Assembly (NCBI GenBank): GCA_948567375.1
Contig: OX419762.1
Location: 51,193,034-51,257,033 of the forward strand
From: Lunularia cruciata
Lineage: Eukaryota; Streptophyta; Marchantiopsida; Lunulariales; Lunulariaceae
Direction: 5' to 3'
DNA: 64,000 nt
The notes under the pieces are model-generated. The model was not told the DNA's origin. It was given only the letters and a program-made list of their open reading frames with translations, and did no database searches. Shown here one piece after another: positions 43,908-57,559 of this stretch. Each line of letters begins with the position of its first letter. Within the stretch, counting starts at the first letter, position 1. The position numbers were made by a program, and so were the translations under genes.

Positions 43908-46900
43908 CTACAGGAAGTCAGTAAAATTCATCATATGCCATTCGTTATAATCAGAACTTGTTTCTGCAAAGGAACAATTCTCGTCGCTGTCGAAGTATTC
44001 TGCACTAGAATGTGAGTAACGTTGGTCGTATTGCGGGCTAGGTTGCTCCACTGTGAAGTGATCAGAACACAGATCTACTTCGTACCTATGGTTCCTACTC
44101 GAGGACCTCTTGCTAAAATTGTCCCAATTCTCGGCATGCTGATAAGAATCCAGCCGTTTGTCATGTTGGGATGTTGAGTTTACTGACTGGTTTCCAGAAT
44201 CATAACATAGCAAATTTAATGAGTGGTCATGGAAATCCTCCTGTGTAAGGTCCCGAGAATTTTCAGGGGACGAAGGATCTGCGGACCATGTCAATTCACG
44301 ATCTCGAAAGTTGATGCACGACGCCTTCTCAAACGAGTCTGGATCTTTCTGCTCCAAAACTCCCACCAAAGAATCTTCGTTGTTCGAGACACTCAAAGAG
44401 CCCCTCAGGTTAGTTGGTGTATCTTCATGCCACATCAGGAGTCCCTGATTTATCGTAGGGAGCACAAAACCAGAGTCTTCAAGTTGGAGAAGACCTGGGT
44501 TTGGAGTAACATTATCTAGTAAATCAGATCCTCCACGTAGGTATCCACTTGCGACGTTGAACTTCTCTCCTTGGTCAGGACTACGTCGAATGTTGTTAAG
44601 GAAGGGATCAGGTACATCTAATGTATTCTTCTCTCCCCACAAGCTTGATTCGTAGTTTCGTCCAACTTCTTTGCTAGTTCCAATAGTTGTATATGTATAT
44701 GACTTGCAATCATCCCAGAGACCTCCCACGTTTTTCCCTTGCTCAATTTCCGACGTTTCAGCCGTGTTCAAAGGAGGACACCAAGTTAGGATGCACAACT
44801 CATCTACTAGGTTAGTATCACTGGTAAACGTACGACCTTTCTCTTCGTGTTTGTAGTCATTCACTGATGACTCGGAAAGTGTTCGTGGATCTCCTCTCCG
44901 TAATTCCAGTGTGCCACTTTGTTCAACCTTGCTCTGCATAATGAAACCGAGTTGTATTTAACATTCAGGACGAGACAAACTAAAACCGAGAAGCTTCTGC
45001 TGTAAAAGAAAACACATTCGGTCTATCTCCGCTTTGCTGTTCATCTTCTACGGATAGGAACCGATTAGGCTTCAGTCGCAATAACTTGATGCGCATTCTC
45101 AACAAGGAACACAAACGTAGATTATTGCGGTCTAACATTCGGAAATGCCAGCCAATTTTTCTAAATTTGTAAAGGATTGCAGTGGAAATTATGCTCCAAG
45201 CAAGAAGTTGTTCCCAGAGTTACTCAAGGGAGGTGGAGAGTTTCAGACACGCATTACAGACAAACTGTAATTTCTTCATGTCTAATTTATCGACAAACTC
45301 TCTAGTCAGCTTAGCAACTATCTGACCCTTTGTTAACCTTGACTTCTCTTGCCAACAAACTGATGCAGAGGAAGGAACCAACTCTAAACTCTTGCTGAGC
45401 AATCTAAACTAGCTGACTTATACAGAATGCCGATGTGCTGGGACTACCCAAATTTGCAGAAAAAAAACAAAACAAGTAGACTTAAATTATACTCACCTCG
45501 TCTTCACGGGTGGATTCTATCTGTGTGGTCCTGGATAAGCAGGTAAGCCTTCTCATCATCTGATCAATAGCCTTTGTCCTGAAAGCTCAGATACTATGAA
45601 ATATTAGTCGAGGAAGGCACTTAAGACACAGCACAACCGCAACAACATTTGAGTTAGTTTGAGTTATCTCAGTTTCCGGATCTCAGTCTCCAGATGGGTA
45701 TGGATTACCGGAGTGCTTCTCTATCCCAACCTGCACCAGATTGCTGCGGCAGGATGGATGCAGGTACTAAACGCTGCAGTCTTGTCCTTAGATGAGAGAA
45801 GATTTCATCGGGTGGAACAATTTGTGGTGCACCTGCTCGCAGCATACACATGACACAAAATTATGAGGACGCATTCTGTGACTTCCTCTGTCAAATATCA
45901 AGCAAGTCATGAATTGAATTTCATTATTTACCACTGACTGGAGCATCTTGATCATGTGTCTTGCGCTCTGGACCTGAAGGTGTGCTATCATCTTTCAAGA
46001 TTTCGCTAAGTTGCATGTGTAACAAGGTGGATGAAACTGGACGAACAGGGGACGAAAGATTCCGATCCAAATTTTGAACTGGTAAATCACGGCAGACTGG
46101 AGCTTCCACCTCTCGCGACCTCAAAGAATCCGTGGGAGAGTATAGCTTGACCCTTGGAGTCAAAGGGAGATCTCCTTCCGCCCCCTCAATATCAGGCTCT
46201 TGATACAGACGAGAAATATATGTTCTTATGTTCGTAGACGAGAAAATCCCTTTGTCCCGCACATCACTCTCAGCTGTCGATAGAGACAACAGCCAGCACA
46301 AACTTATGCTGAGTGTGTGAAGACAGCAGAGTCTATCCAAAGATAAAGCCTGGTTGAAGCTTACGTGACTTCGTTTCGTATAATCTCAAGATCAGGTGCT
46401 TGCTGCTATCTAGATGACATGCTCCTGATTTAAGATTCGTAATTAAATAATTCTGAATTTACTGAAAGTTCCTAAATTATTGTAAAAGATAGACTTATAC
46501 ATAAGATACCTGTATAAATTTATTCTAAATGTTCACTAGGAATTATACCAGCGTTAAAAATAAACTGTCTCCAATTTTCAATCAAAGAAGTGAAGAAGGT
46601 TAGAAATGTACAGAATGGCCTCGATAGGATCATCTTTCTTGACATTCCAGCTCCTCTCCACCCTTTTCTGTAGGCAGAAGAAGAAGAAGGTAAAATAAGT
46701 CCAGAATCTTCGATACAGTTCCATAAAAGTACACGAATCATTATAATGATCAAGCGTCCTTCCAAAGCTTCTCTACAAGTAATCCGCCGAGCGCCGTACA
46801 TTTAGGTTCGGCTCTTTCACTAAAGTATAGAGATCTAGTGGATGAGAAGCGCCTCTCTTGTATTAGAGTTGGATATTTCCTCTTAAACATGACTCTAGAT

Positions 46901-47475
46901 CGAAAGTCTGGTCAATCATAATAACTCATAGTTTTCCAAAAGTTCCCTAGACTCACACATTCACGACGAAATTTTCCTAAAGGAAACATTACAGCATCAA
47001 GAACTCAGCTCGGTTAGAAAGACATTGAGCTGCCTACCGTTTGCTTTGGTTCAATTCGGCCATATCCTTTGTTGCATTATTATGACGACCGTTCCGACGT
47101 TCAAAGAATTACAAGCATGATATTGTTGTACGCTGGATTGTGGATATGGACATCAGCACTCTAAGCTCGAAAGTTTTGAAATTACTATCTAGCATAGACT
47201 GTTCTTGAGATGTTTACTTCCCTATCACAACTCAGATCAAATTCTGATATGCGGAGCAAACATATACACCTGGGGACGTTTGCCGCTTGGCTTCTCGTGT
47301 GAGCTGATTTGCGTTTACGAAGGCCATAATTGTTACGGGTACCTCCTCTTGCGTTCCGTACATTTCTTAAAGCACTCAAATTCTCGCCTCGCTCCTGAGA
47401 TAGACCACTTGAGTCATGTCCCCGCGCTGGTTGGCTCACTCGAGCTCCGGGCTGATCTACTGTTATGGAAGCCAT
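43908..47475 (-). CDS. Multi-exon host gene of unknown function
   Basis: Proposed exons on the minus strand are 47475-47270 (ATG start, MASITVDQPG, donor GTGTAT), 46273-45932, 45887-45833, 45578-45497 and a last exon 44933-43908 ending in TAG. The three middle exons chain in one frame with good GT-AG sites. At least one exon between 47270 and 46273 and the join near 45350-45220 are unresolved; a frame there (TKGQIVAKLTREFVDKL) is likely coding. The product is hydrophilic, with a basic start (YGLRKRKSAHTR), a helical middle (AIDQMMRRLTCLSRTTQ) and a long acidic, Ser/Asp-rich C terminus. I see no known domain. Long frames, codon quality and splice sites argue for a real nuclear gene, perhaps a regulatory or chromosomal protein, but that is a guess. 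Confidence 0.55.
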
Positions 47476-47779
47476 TGCAGCTCCAACTTACGAATTAGCC
47501 CCTCTTTCCAGGAGAGATCGATAATGTGCGCTTTCCTGCAATTGAGGACCGCGGCTCTGAACCTATCGCTACGCTACTGCCACGTAAGATGGCGCGGCAA
47601 AACGCGCCATCGTCCTCCAAACTTCACGACAGTGTTTCCCGGGGACTTGTAAATTTGGAGCCACCGGTTTCCTTAAGAGTTCCTCGAAGTTCTCTCAAAC
47701 ACCGTTATTAGTGGGTATATCGCATACCCACGTATTTACTTGATTTAGTTCGTACTAGTCACTTTCTCTACAAAAGAGG
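47476..47779 (-). promoter_or_regulatory. Likely promoter/5' UTR of the unknown minus-strand gene
   Basis: The DNA upstream of the ATG at 47475 is GC- and CpG-richer than its surroundings (47480-47690). The short plus-strand frames here are unconvincing. Beyond 47780 the sequence belongs to a copy of element X. Confidence 0.35.
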
Positions 47780-48720
47780 TTTACCCTAGGAGGTTTACCC
47801 TAGGTTTGGTCCACCCGTATGTATTTTCATTCCTCACTAGATGGTTCTACACTAGATGCAGCAATGGTTCTACACTAGATGTAGCAGCGGGACACAATAT
47901 TCTGTTGTAAAACAAAAAAGATAGTTACCCATGATGTCATTAGGGAAAGGGTGTTTGCTCTGACAAGAGAGAGAGTGTATACTTGGCTTGGAGAGAGAGT
48001 TCATATGCTTTGCAGACAATACATGTCAGTGCATACTTATACTTGGTAAGAGATGATCAAGTGATAATAGCAGAGGTAGTGATTATGGACTTTACGCAAG
48101 ATACAGTTTCGGAGGGAATGATTACCCATCCCTTGGATAGGCGGCGACTGCAGCAACAGGTAGCAAGGTCTGGCATGAGAGAGAGTGTATACTTGGTTTG
48201 GAGAGAGAGTTCATATGCTTTGCAGACAATACATGTCAGTGTATACTTATACTTGGTCAGAGATGATCAAGTGATAACAGCAGAGGTCGTGATTACGGAC
48301 TTTACGCAAGATACAGTTTCAGAGGGAGTGATTACCCATCCCTTGGATAGGCGGCGACTGCAGCAACAGGTAGCAAGGTCTCCAAGTATAGGGGTATGCA
48401 ACAAGGTTAACTCTTTGTTCCTCTAGACTTGGAGTTATATATTTTAGACAATGTGTGTCCATTGCTCTACAGAGTGCAATAGCGGGTGCAATCCATAGGA
48501 AAGCAGTCATATAAGGTGATGTTTCTTAGGATGCTCCAGTTATGTGTAGATAGAACGATTTGCATAGCTCTGATATCTTAGGTGCGGTAGGGCATATTTC
48601 TCATATAGACTCTGTTGGGGCTTAGCCCCATGTTACCTTTTTTTTCTCTCCATTGTATGGCTTGATGGGGTCTTCCCCCCCTTCGTTCTTCCTACGCGGT
48701 CGTCTTTTACCTACTTATTT
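47780..48720 (+). mobile_element. Second fragment of LINE-like element X with a 210-bp tandem duplication
   Basis: 47780-48350 matches the minus strand of 39900-39619 and then 12458-12380, so this copy shows what the site of B looked like before insertion. A unit of 210 bp is present twice (about 47965-48174 and 48175-48384), giving a 147-codon frame with a repeated YLYLVRDDQVI.AEVV..DFTQDTV. The end (48640-48710) matches DNA near 43050, inverted. Confidence 0.7.
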
Positions 48721-50765
<2,045 letters not shown>

Positions 50766-50965
50766 TTTTCATATAGATTAGCGGGGACTAAATGGGTACG
50801 GTGTGTGATGTGGAGTTTTCATATAGATTAGCGGGGACTAAATGGGTACGGTGTGTGATGGGGAGTTTTCATATAGATTAGCGGGGACTAAATGGGTATG
50901 GTGTGTGATGGGGAATTTTCATATAAATTAGCGGGGACTAAATGGGTACGGTGTGTGATGGGGAG
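50766..50965. repeat. Four tandem copies of a 50-bp unit
   Basis: Exact 50-bp spacing at 50766, 50816, 50866 and 50916. Each unit contains GATTAGCGGGGACTAAATGG and GTGTGTGATG. Copies differ by one to three bases. It lies about 680 bp before the Harbinger transposase and may be a subterminal array of that transposon. Confidence 0.95.
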
Positions 50966-51642
50966 GTAGAAATGGTAATGTTGCGGAGTTGGGGCCAAGT
51001 TCCTTATTATTAGCACATTTCGTATGAGGTGGTTCATAGAAAATAAGGGAGAAGGAATTTTCCGTTATCATTCCGTAGTGTATTGATTGCACATTAGGGT
51101 TAATTAAGTTTTTGTTTAGGATTAGAGTGAAAGTGACGGCCACCAAAAGGAGCATCCGGTGCATCTAGGAATGTTCGAGAACACCCATGGAAACAAAATG
51201 ACGAGCGGCAACTGGGCAAATTTATACCGAGGAAGATTGGAAGGACCATGAGTGGAAAGATTTGAGAGGATGTGACAATTGACCACTGATGAAGATTTGA
51301 GAGACCATAGCAGATTTGGAGTGGGAAGATTTGAGTGCAAGCCCCGTGAGAAGGTTAGAGTGAGGAGTGATTTTGTTTGAAGTGTTACTCTCGATTTCAT
51401 TATTTTAAAAATTATCTTTTGTACGAGTATGAAATGTATACCTTTCTTCCTCTTGAGTAATGAAATGAAATTCATGAATTTGTTTTCTTGTTACAGAATG
51501 GAATTGCACAGATTGTTTAATTGTACACAGAGATGTCTGTTTGCTGAAATTTCACAGGGAGAGGGAGATGCACTTTGCGGAGAAGAGAGATCCCTTTCGT
51601 GGATAAGGAGTTTTCAGTGGTGATTAAAAATAGAGTTTTTTC

Positions 51643-53003
51643 ATGCCCAGAGGGAGCACTCGTTTAGAACTAACCAGAAATATTAGAAAATATATTCAAT
51701 GGATGATTCGGTTAGATTTGAAGATATCGCTACCAGGATTAGAAGATGAAGATGATGAATTAGGAGGAGATTTAGATATGCTAGAATGTTTTATTAGTGG
51801 ATGAGAGTATGCACATACTTATCGATACTTGGAACCCAGTGTTACTTACCCTCGTAGTAGAGATTTTGTGAAGGAGTATTTTAGAAATCTAGATACTAAG
51901 GCCTTTTGCCAGCTTACTAGAATGGATGAGGATTCTTTTTCAACATTAGTTGATTTGATTAAGACTCACCCGATTTTTGAGAAAAGGTACCGAAGAAAGC
52001 AAACACCCGTGTGGATCCAAGTTGCCCTAACATTGGATACATTTGGGCATCACGGCAATGGAGCTTGTGTTGCACGGGGTTTAAATATTTGGGGCATTAG
52101 TGCTGGTTCAACAATTGCTTTTACTGATAGAGTTATGACAGCCATATTAGATGTGATGAGGAGTCAAGTTGCTTGGCCCAAACTCGAGGAGAGGAAAAGG
52201 ATATCCACTGTTTTTGCACTGAAAGGTTTTCCCGGTTGTGTTCGTTTGGTAGATAGCACATTGTTTCCTCTTGCAGCCCGACCAACTGTGGATAGGGAAA
52301 TATATTTCAGCCGCAAGGGTTCGTATTCTATAAACGGCCAAGTTATTTGTGATGATAAAAGAAGAGTTATACATTTCTCCGGAGGTATGGTTTATGTTAT
52401 GTGTTATTTTATTATGTATTTTTTCAATACATTGGTGATCCTGTTTGTTTAGTTTACTAAAATTATGGCCTTTTCTTATTTGCAGGAATGCCAGGGTCAT
52501 GTCATCATATGACTTGTTTGAAAAAATCGTCACTATGGAATGATTTGAACTAAAGAAGGAGGTGTCGCACTTTTGAGGCAAAGGAGTACCTTTTAGGTGA
52601 TTTGGGTTATGTACCCATGCATCACCTAGTACCCGCTTTCAAGCAGGCTTGCTTAGAAGACAAGCAAGAGTTCAATAAATATTTAGCAAAGGCAAGAGTG
52701 ATAAATGAGCATTGTATAGGAGTATTGAAAGCTAGATGACATTCTCTTTGTGAGCTAAGAGTGCAACTGAAAGACAATAGTAGAAATGCTTATTTGTTAA
52801 AGTGGATATTGGTGTGTATTATTTTACATAATTTTTTAATCAATAGGTCTGACCTTTGGTCAGAGGACAATGGCAGATTTATAGAGGAGACTCAAAGAGA
52901 TTCAGAAATGTCATTTCAGGGTATAGAACTTGGTAGAGAAGAAAGTAGATCAAGAGTGATGCAACATTGCCTTGATTATAACAATGATGATATACTCAAT
53001 TGA
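51643..53003 (+). pseudogene. PIF/Harbinger transposase (DDE_Tnp_4 type), inactivated
   Basis: The frame starts MPRGSTRLELTR at 51643 and carries an N-terminal helical region, the first catalytic Asp in CVRLVDSTLFPLA, and YFSRKGSYSINGQVICD. An intron is likely at about 52386-52485 (GTATGG...TTGCAG), after which MPGSCHHMT, the second Asp in YLLGDLGYVPMH and the Glu region KARVINEHCIGVLKAR follow, then a helical end (WILVCIILHNFL). In-frame TGA (about 51802), TAA (about 52551) and TGA (about 52737) kill it; the last replaces the Trp usually found after KGR. This family works with a Myb/SANT partner, a candidate for which is at 58123-59354. Confidence 0.9.
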
Positions 53004-53228
53004 TTGATTGAGATTCCATATAATAAAATATATATTCTCAGTATTCATCTCATATTTCATAGTCTCGTAACTTAAACCAGGAGTCTTTTTCTTAGACCAT
53101 GAGTGTATCTTGATGTAATATTGTGATAAGAACATCATGTGGATGCAAAAATAATTCTATGAAGCTTAATCTATACATTTGTAAGTCCTCGTTGACACTT
53201 ACATGCACTTGGAAAAAAATGAGCCGAT
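53004..53228. other. 3' flank of the Harbinger transposase
   Basis: AT-rich, with no frame of interest. It leads into the GC-rich motif array that starts near 53229. Confidence 0.4.
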
Positions 53229-53430
53229 GTTGCATACACCGGGAGATGACTCTCGTAGACGCCGGGTGTTGCTCACAAACTTAAAAAATTAATCAAGAGT
53301 GGCGCTCGTAGACACTGGCTGACGCTTGGAGCGCACCACATATTACATGCACTCATAGGCATTGGTAGGCACTGGTGGTGGGTGCTGGTAGGCACCGGTA
53401 GGTGCTGCGTGAATTATGCGATGCTTGGCT
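53229..53430 (+). repeat. G-rich degenerate motif array (left)
   Basis: Short motifs such as GGCGCTCGTAGAC (53301-53313) and repeats of TAGGCAC(T/C)GGT follow one another. The reverse complements of similar motifs make up 57560-57955. Confidence 0.6.
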
Positions 53431-53589
53431 GCGCTGGTTGGCAACGTGGAGTGTAGCATGTTACCGCTCGGGATTTGGGTTCTTCTGTTGAAAAAATGCA
53501 ATTTTGCTTCCAAAGTGTACATTTTAGTATGTTTGGGATTGAGTTTTTTTTGACAGCCTAGGTTATATAAACTTGTGTTCTTTTCCATT

Positions 53590-53880
53590 CCTATCATTTG
53601 AAAGGTTTATTCTTGAGTGTGTGGGGTGTTGGAAGCAAAATTTTGCGAGTGAGTACTTAAAAGGAGAAAGGGTGATTTTGAGGGTCATTTTGTGAGGCAA
53701 AGGGTGTGCTGGAGGGTCATTTTGAGAGTCATTTTGTGAGGCAGGGTGTGTGCGGGTGAGACATTTTGAGACTGGGGAAGGAAAGAGGCAAACTGGCTGG
53801 CTGAAGCACAACTCGAGAAGCAACAAGGAGTGATTGAGAGGAGAGAAAAAAAGTTCAAGAGCACATTCATTTTCAACCAT
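53590..53880 (+). promoter_or_regulatory. Repeated GGTCATTTTG segment before an unknown gene
   Basis: GGGTCATTTTGTGAGGCA and close variants occur three times at about 53682-53745. This lies just before an ATG at 53879 whose frame stops soon. A promoter or leader role is only suggested by position. Confidence 0.25.
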
Positions 53881-54189
53881 GGCAGAAATCTAGGGATATG
53901 AAAAGATAGTTGACGGGCCCAACATGAGAAATACTCAGGAAGGAGATTGGCTCATTGCATTCCAAACCATTCAACACCCAACCAATTTCATCAAGTGGTG
54001 CTGGCTGGACAAACATCAAGTTTGAATTTCTGTTTTGGGAATTCAGGAGGTCTATCTAGATGTAATGGGGCTGAAAATAACTCTTGGACTTCACTATCCA
54101 CGGCCAAAGGTACTTTTCAAACATTCCTCATTCTTTTCTTTTCAATCTATCTTGACATATTCATTTTACTTCCAAAAATTGCTTTCAAA

Positions 54190-54740
54190 TCATCAGCGCC
54201 TCCCAGCCTATCCCACAGCGCCACCTAGCATCCCCCCATGCCATCCAGTGCCATCTCGAACCCTAAACCCATGCACACGAGCACCTTCCCCGCGTGCCAC
54301 CCAACACCCCTCCGCGGCACCCAACGCTCCCCCAGGGCTGTGCAGACATACTCGCAGCTCTCCATGTCCCGCAGCGCCAACAAGCATCTTCTAGCGGCAT
54401 CTCCATCCCGTTAACCCCTCACGCAAGCGTCTTCCTGGGACCTCGTGCGGCACCCAGCGCCTCCGCACGGTTCCTAGCTTAACCCCACATTGTCCCGCAG
54501 TGCCATCCAGCAGACCTGTGCCTATGGGCAGCATCCACAGGCGCCCCTACGGGGCCTCAAGCGTCCTCATGGTGCTCTACGGGCACCACCAGTGGTCGGG
54601 AGTGCCCCCTTGCGTCGTCGCGTGTCCCTTGATTGTGGCTCCTAGCGGCTACCGGTGGCAACTAGCGACACTCCGCGATTTCTCAATTTATTTAGACTGT
54701 GCGCGAGTGCCTTCTAGCGGCACTCAGTGCCACCATGAGT
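54190..54740 (+). repeat. C-rich degenerate motif array (internal)
   Basis: Rows of AGCGCC, CAGCGCC and CCTAGC-like motifs; base composition is sharply different from the AT-rich flanks. The frames here are a by-product of composition. It may be an intron or an inserted array within the unknown transcription unit. Confidence 0.5.
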
Positions 54741-54925
54741 TTGAGTCCTTGTGATAGAAGTTTGAGCTAAAATTTTTGGTGGGTTGTGCAGGTCATTCCA
54801 TGTACAAAGTTTGTGAGTTCATGGGACAAGGTCTCTTGCACAGGTTTGGTAAGAAGTAGGCAGTTTCAATTGACTGCAAATATAGTTAGAGATGCATTTG
54901 CCATGCCCAGGGGGAGAACACCAAG

Positions 54926-55444
54926 ATGGAGGAGACAGTTCCTTACACAATTGTCTTAGATTGGTTTCCACAAAGGAACAGGGTTGCAAAAAGATATATT
55001 GCAAGGCAATGTGTATATCCTGCATTAAGAGCTTTCTTCCAATTGATGGGTGCACTAGTTGCACCCACTATTAGGCCCAAGATTGTACATGGGCATTTGG
55101 TACTCAACACCAAGACCAAGTTGAGGAGATTTGGTGTGGAGGATTATGATTGGGGAGAGTTAGCTTTTAGAGCTATCATTGCGGAGGTAGGGAGTTTGCA
55201 AAGCCAAGTGATGAGTCCTAAGGGGCATAGGTTTAGAGTCACCTTCCTTGGACATATACTCACGCATCTCTTTGTGGAGAGAGGTTTCATTCTAGAGGAG
55301 GACGTGATGTACTTGAGTGATGGAGAGGAGGAGATTATACACGAGGGAGAGCATGGTGATGATCATGAGGATGCAGATAGCTCGGATGAGGAAGAGACTA
55401 CTGATGATGGGGAGGATGAGGGAGAGAATGAGGATGGTGAGTGA
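54926..55444 (+). CDS. Unknown ORF with acidic tail, probably transposon-borne
   Basis: 172 codons from ATG to TGA. The first 130 residues look like a folded domain (TIVLDWFPQRNRVAKRYIA, ALRAFFQLMGALVAPTIRP, FRVTFLGHILTHLFVERGF) and the last 40 are almost all Asp/Glu. I do not recognise it. Its place among motif arrays and beside two more unknown frames suggests one transposon-borne gene cut by introns or decay. The frame is well kept compared with the retroelements nearby. Confidence 0.45.
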   Translation: MEETVPYTIVLDWFPQRNRVAKRYIARQCVYPALRAFFQLMGALVAPTIRPKIVHGHLVLNTKTKLRRFGVEDYDWGELAFRAIIAEVGSLQSQVMSPKGHRFRVTFLGHILTHLFVERGFILEEDVMYLSDGEEEIIHEGEHGDDHEDADSSDEEETTDDGEDEGENEDGE

Positions 55445-55463
55445 TTGATTAGGTTTGAGTTTT

Positions 55464-55487
55464 TATATATATATATATATATATATT
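55464..55487. repeat. AT dinucleotide microsatellite
   Basis: A run of about twelve TA units just after the stop of the preceding frame. Confidence 0.95.
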
Positions 55488-55849
55488 GTCATATATTTTG
55501 TATGTTGGAAAACATACAAAGTTCTTTTTTATATACCATTACCGGATTTAATAAATGAGTTCATTTAAGAAGCTTGAATTAATGATTTTGTGAACTTGTA
55601 TATTTGTATATTCAAATATGAATTTGTACTTGATGGATAACTAAATGTACCACTTGTGAACAGGTGTTCAATAGATTCGTGTTGAGACACATCCCTTACC
55701 CTTTGTTGAGATAGCTCCTTTTCACTCTTCTTCCCCTTCACCACTTCCTCCATCTGTGGAGGGAGTTGGTGACCCCATGCATTTTAGAGTACCTTCACCT
55801 CCTTCCTGTTCAGTTGACATCACTCGCATTTTAGATGATTGTGTTCAAG

Positions 55850-56410
55850 TGGCTGAGTGTAGAGAGAGAAATCTCCTTGAGCGTGAGAGTAGACTGGAGA
55901 GTGTAGAGGAGAGAGAGATTAGTGCTTGAGTGTGAGAGTAGATTGGAAAGTGTAGAGGAGAGAGAAAGATTAGTGCTAGAGCAAGAGAGACTCCTTTGTG
56001 AGCAAGAGGATTTACTTGCTGCAAAGGAGGAGAGGCATCTGACCTTGCTTACTTCTGAAATGGAGAGAGAGCAGAGATTAGGTGACTTGGACATGGATAT
56101 ACTAGGTGCCACTGCCATGGCAAAGTGTTACAAGCTCCAATTACATAATCAGGCACAAGAGTTAGCATATGCTATGGAGAGGTGTGAGAGTGCACATGTT
56201 CAGGTAGAGGAGAGCAAGAGTAGTCTAGCTCAGATGAGAGCTCATGTAGAGGAGAGTGAGATTAGTCTAGCTCATTTGAGGGCTCGTGTGGCTTATCTTG
56301 GACCCAAACTACGTATTATTGCTCGCGAGACCCATACTCATCATGAGATGCAGACCCAAACTGATGCCACCCATGTGTTACCTCATAGTGTGGAGACTCA
56401 GGGCACTTAG
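55850..56410 (+). CDS. Unknown coiled-coil ORF
   Basis: The open frame from 55922 encodes about 160 residues, almost all coiled coil (EERERLVLEQERLLCEQEDL, SSLAQMRAHVEESEISLAHL). The DNA before it (55855-55985) holds tandem copies of a GAGAGTAGA(C/T)TGGA(G/A)AGTGTAGAGGAGAGA unit in which one base change breaks the frame. A link with the ORFs at 54926 and 56727 as exons of one gene is possible. No known family is recognised. Confidence 0.4.
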
Positions 56411-56726
56411 ACTGAGTTTAGAGAGAGGATTCGTCTATCAAGAGAGTATATTCCATGTATCCTCTTCCCCCGCTTCCTACGGAAGAAGATTATTATTGTG
56501 GATGTTACTTGTATGTGTTCATTATGGATTCGTGGTCCTATTGGTTTCCATGCATGGGAGAGCAGGACAACTATGCATGGTTGGTTTCCTCACACATAGT
56601 CCGGGCCTGTAGGGTGGGTGGCCCATCCTGGTGTTTGCCATTTCAATCCAGTTTTGTTTGCTACGCTTTGAGGTTATCTTGTGGATAGATCTTACTCCGG
56701 ATAGAGTGGAGTGGTTGCTATAGAGC

Positions 56727-57296
56727 ATGTGGCAGTGGTCTGAACTCCCTGAGGGAGTTCACACTGGGTCTCGCCTCATAGCATGTTTGTGCTCTACAGA
56801 TATACAGCAAGATTCAGAGTTCAGAGGACTTAGAGTTAGATCATATGAGCATCTGACTTCATTAGGTTTACCTCTTTGTGATCTTTTGATCATAGATAGT
56901 TATGTACTCTCTTATTATAGGAACCATCCACATGGTGCTATCCATCCTACCCACTTCCATCCTTTTAGGGTACATAGAGCATCATACACTTGGTCATTTG
57001 ACCCTTTGATGAGTGCTTTGGACAGATTTGTCCATGACAATAGGCCTGCTATTAGTTGGGCAGAAGAGGAGTGGACATCAGGTAGATTGAGTTCTTATAG
57101 TTGTGACCTTTATCCTCTTCTTGCTAGTGGTATCATGCATCGAGACTTGGATGAGAGCGAGTGGCCCCTATGGTGGTCATTGAGTCCATTTAGGATTCAA
57201 CATCATGTATACCGTCGTAGACTTGAGGATGCAGTAGTAGCACTTAGACACCAGAGTGCATCTCCCTCTTCTTCTTCACATCCTCGACCTCCATAG
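56727..57296 (+). CDS. Unknown ORF, possible C-terminal exon of the same unit
   Basis: The frame is open for 189 codons to a TAG; the first codon given is not ATG. It contains SYEHLTSLGLPLCDLLIID, a Trp/His-rich centre (HPTHFHPFRVHR, WAEEEWTSGRL, ESEWPLWWSLSPF) and a Ser-rich end. Coding quality looks good, but I cannot name it. Confidence 0.4.
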   Translation: MWQWSELPEGVHTGSRLIACLCSTDIQQDSEFRGLRVRSYEHLTSLGLPLCDLLIIDSYVLSYYRNHPHGAIHPTHFHPFRVHRASYTWSFDPLMSALDRFVHDNRPAISWAEEEWTSGRLSSYSCDLYPLLASGIMHRDLDESEWPLWWSLSPFRIQHHVYRRRLEDAVVALRHQSASPSSSSHPRPP

Positions 57297-57559
57297 TCAT
57301 AGGTTTAGGTTCTATTGGCTCCCTATTTATATACATATTATGTTCATTTCTCCCCATGTATACATTTATGTTTTAGTTTACACTTGTGAACTCTCATATT
57401 CATATTGAACTCATATTATCATACATATTCATATCTCATATTGAACTCTCAATGTGGTCTAAGTCTTGTATTTTCATATGCTAAATTTTGAATTGTGCCT
57501 TTTGTATCCAACGTGTCACCACCTTACAAATATGGGTGCCATTTCCCTTTAAACACTCA
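57297..57559. other. AT-rich stretch after the unknown ORF
   Basis: Probably 3' UTR of the unit, with several TCATATT repeats at 57395-57480. No gene seen. Confidence 0.35.

Noticed and set aside
50766-50965. CRISPR-like array
   Set aside because: The 50-bp units are directly adjacent with no spacers, and the context is a eukaryotic transposon.
54035-54482. Pro/Ala/Thr-rich frames in the internal array as genes
   Set aside because: They follow from the C-rich motif composition; several frames are open at once and none is protein-like.
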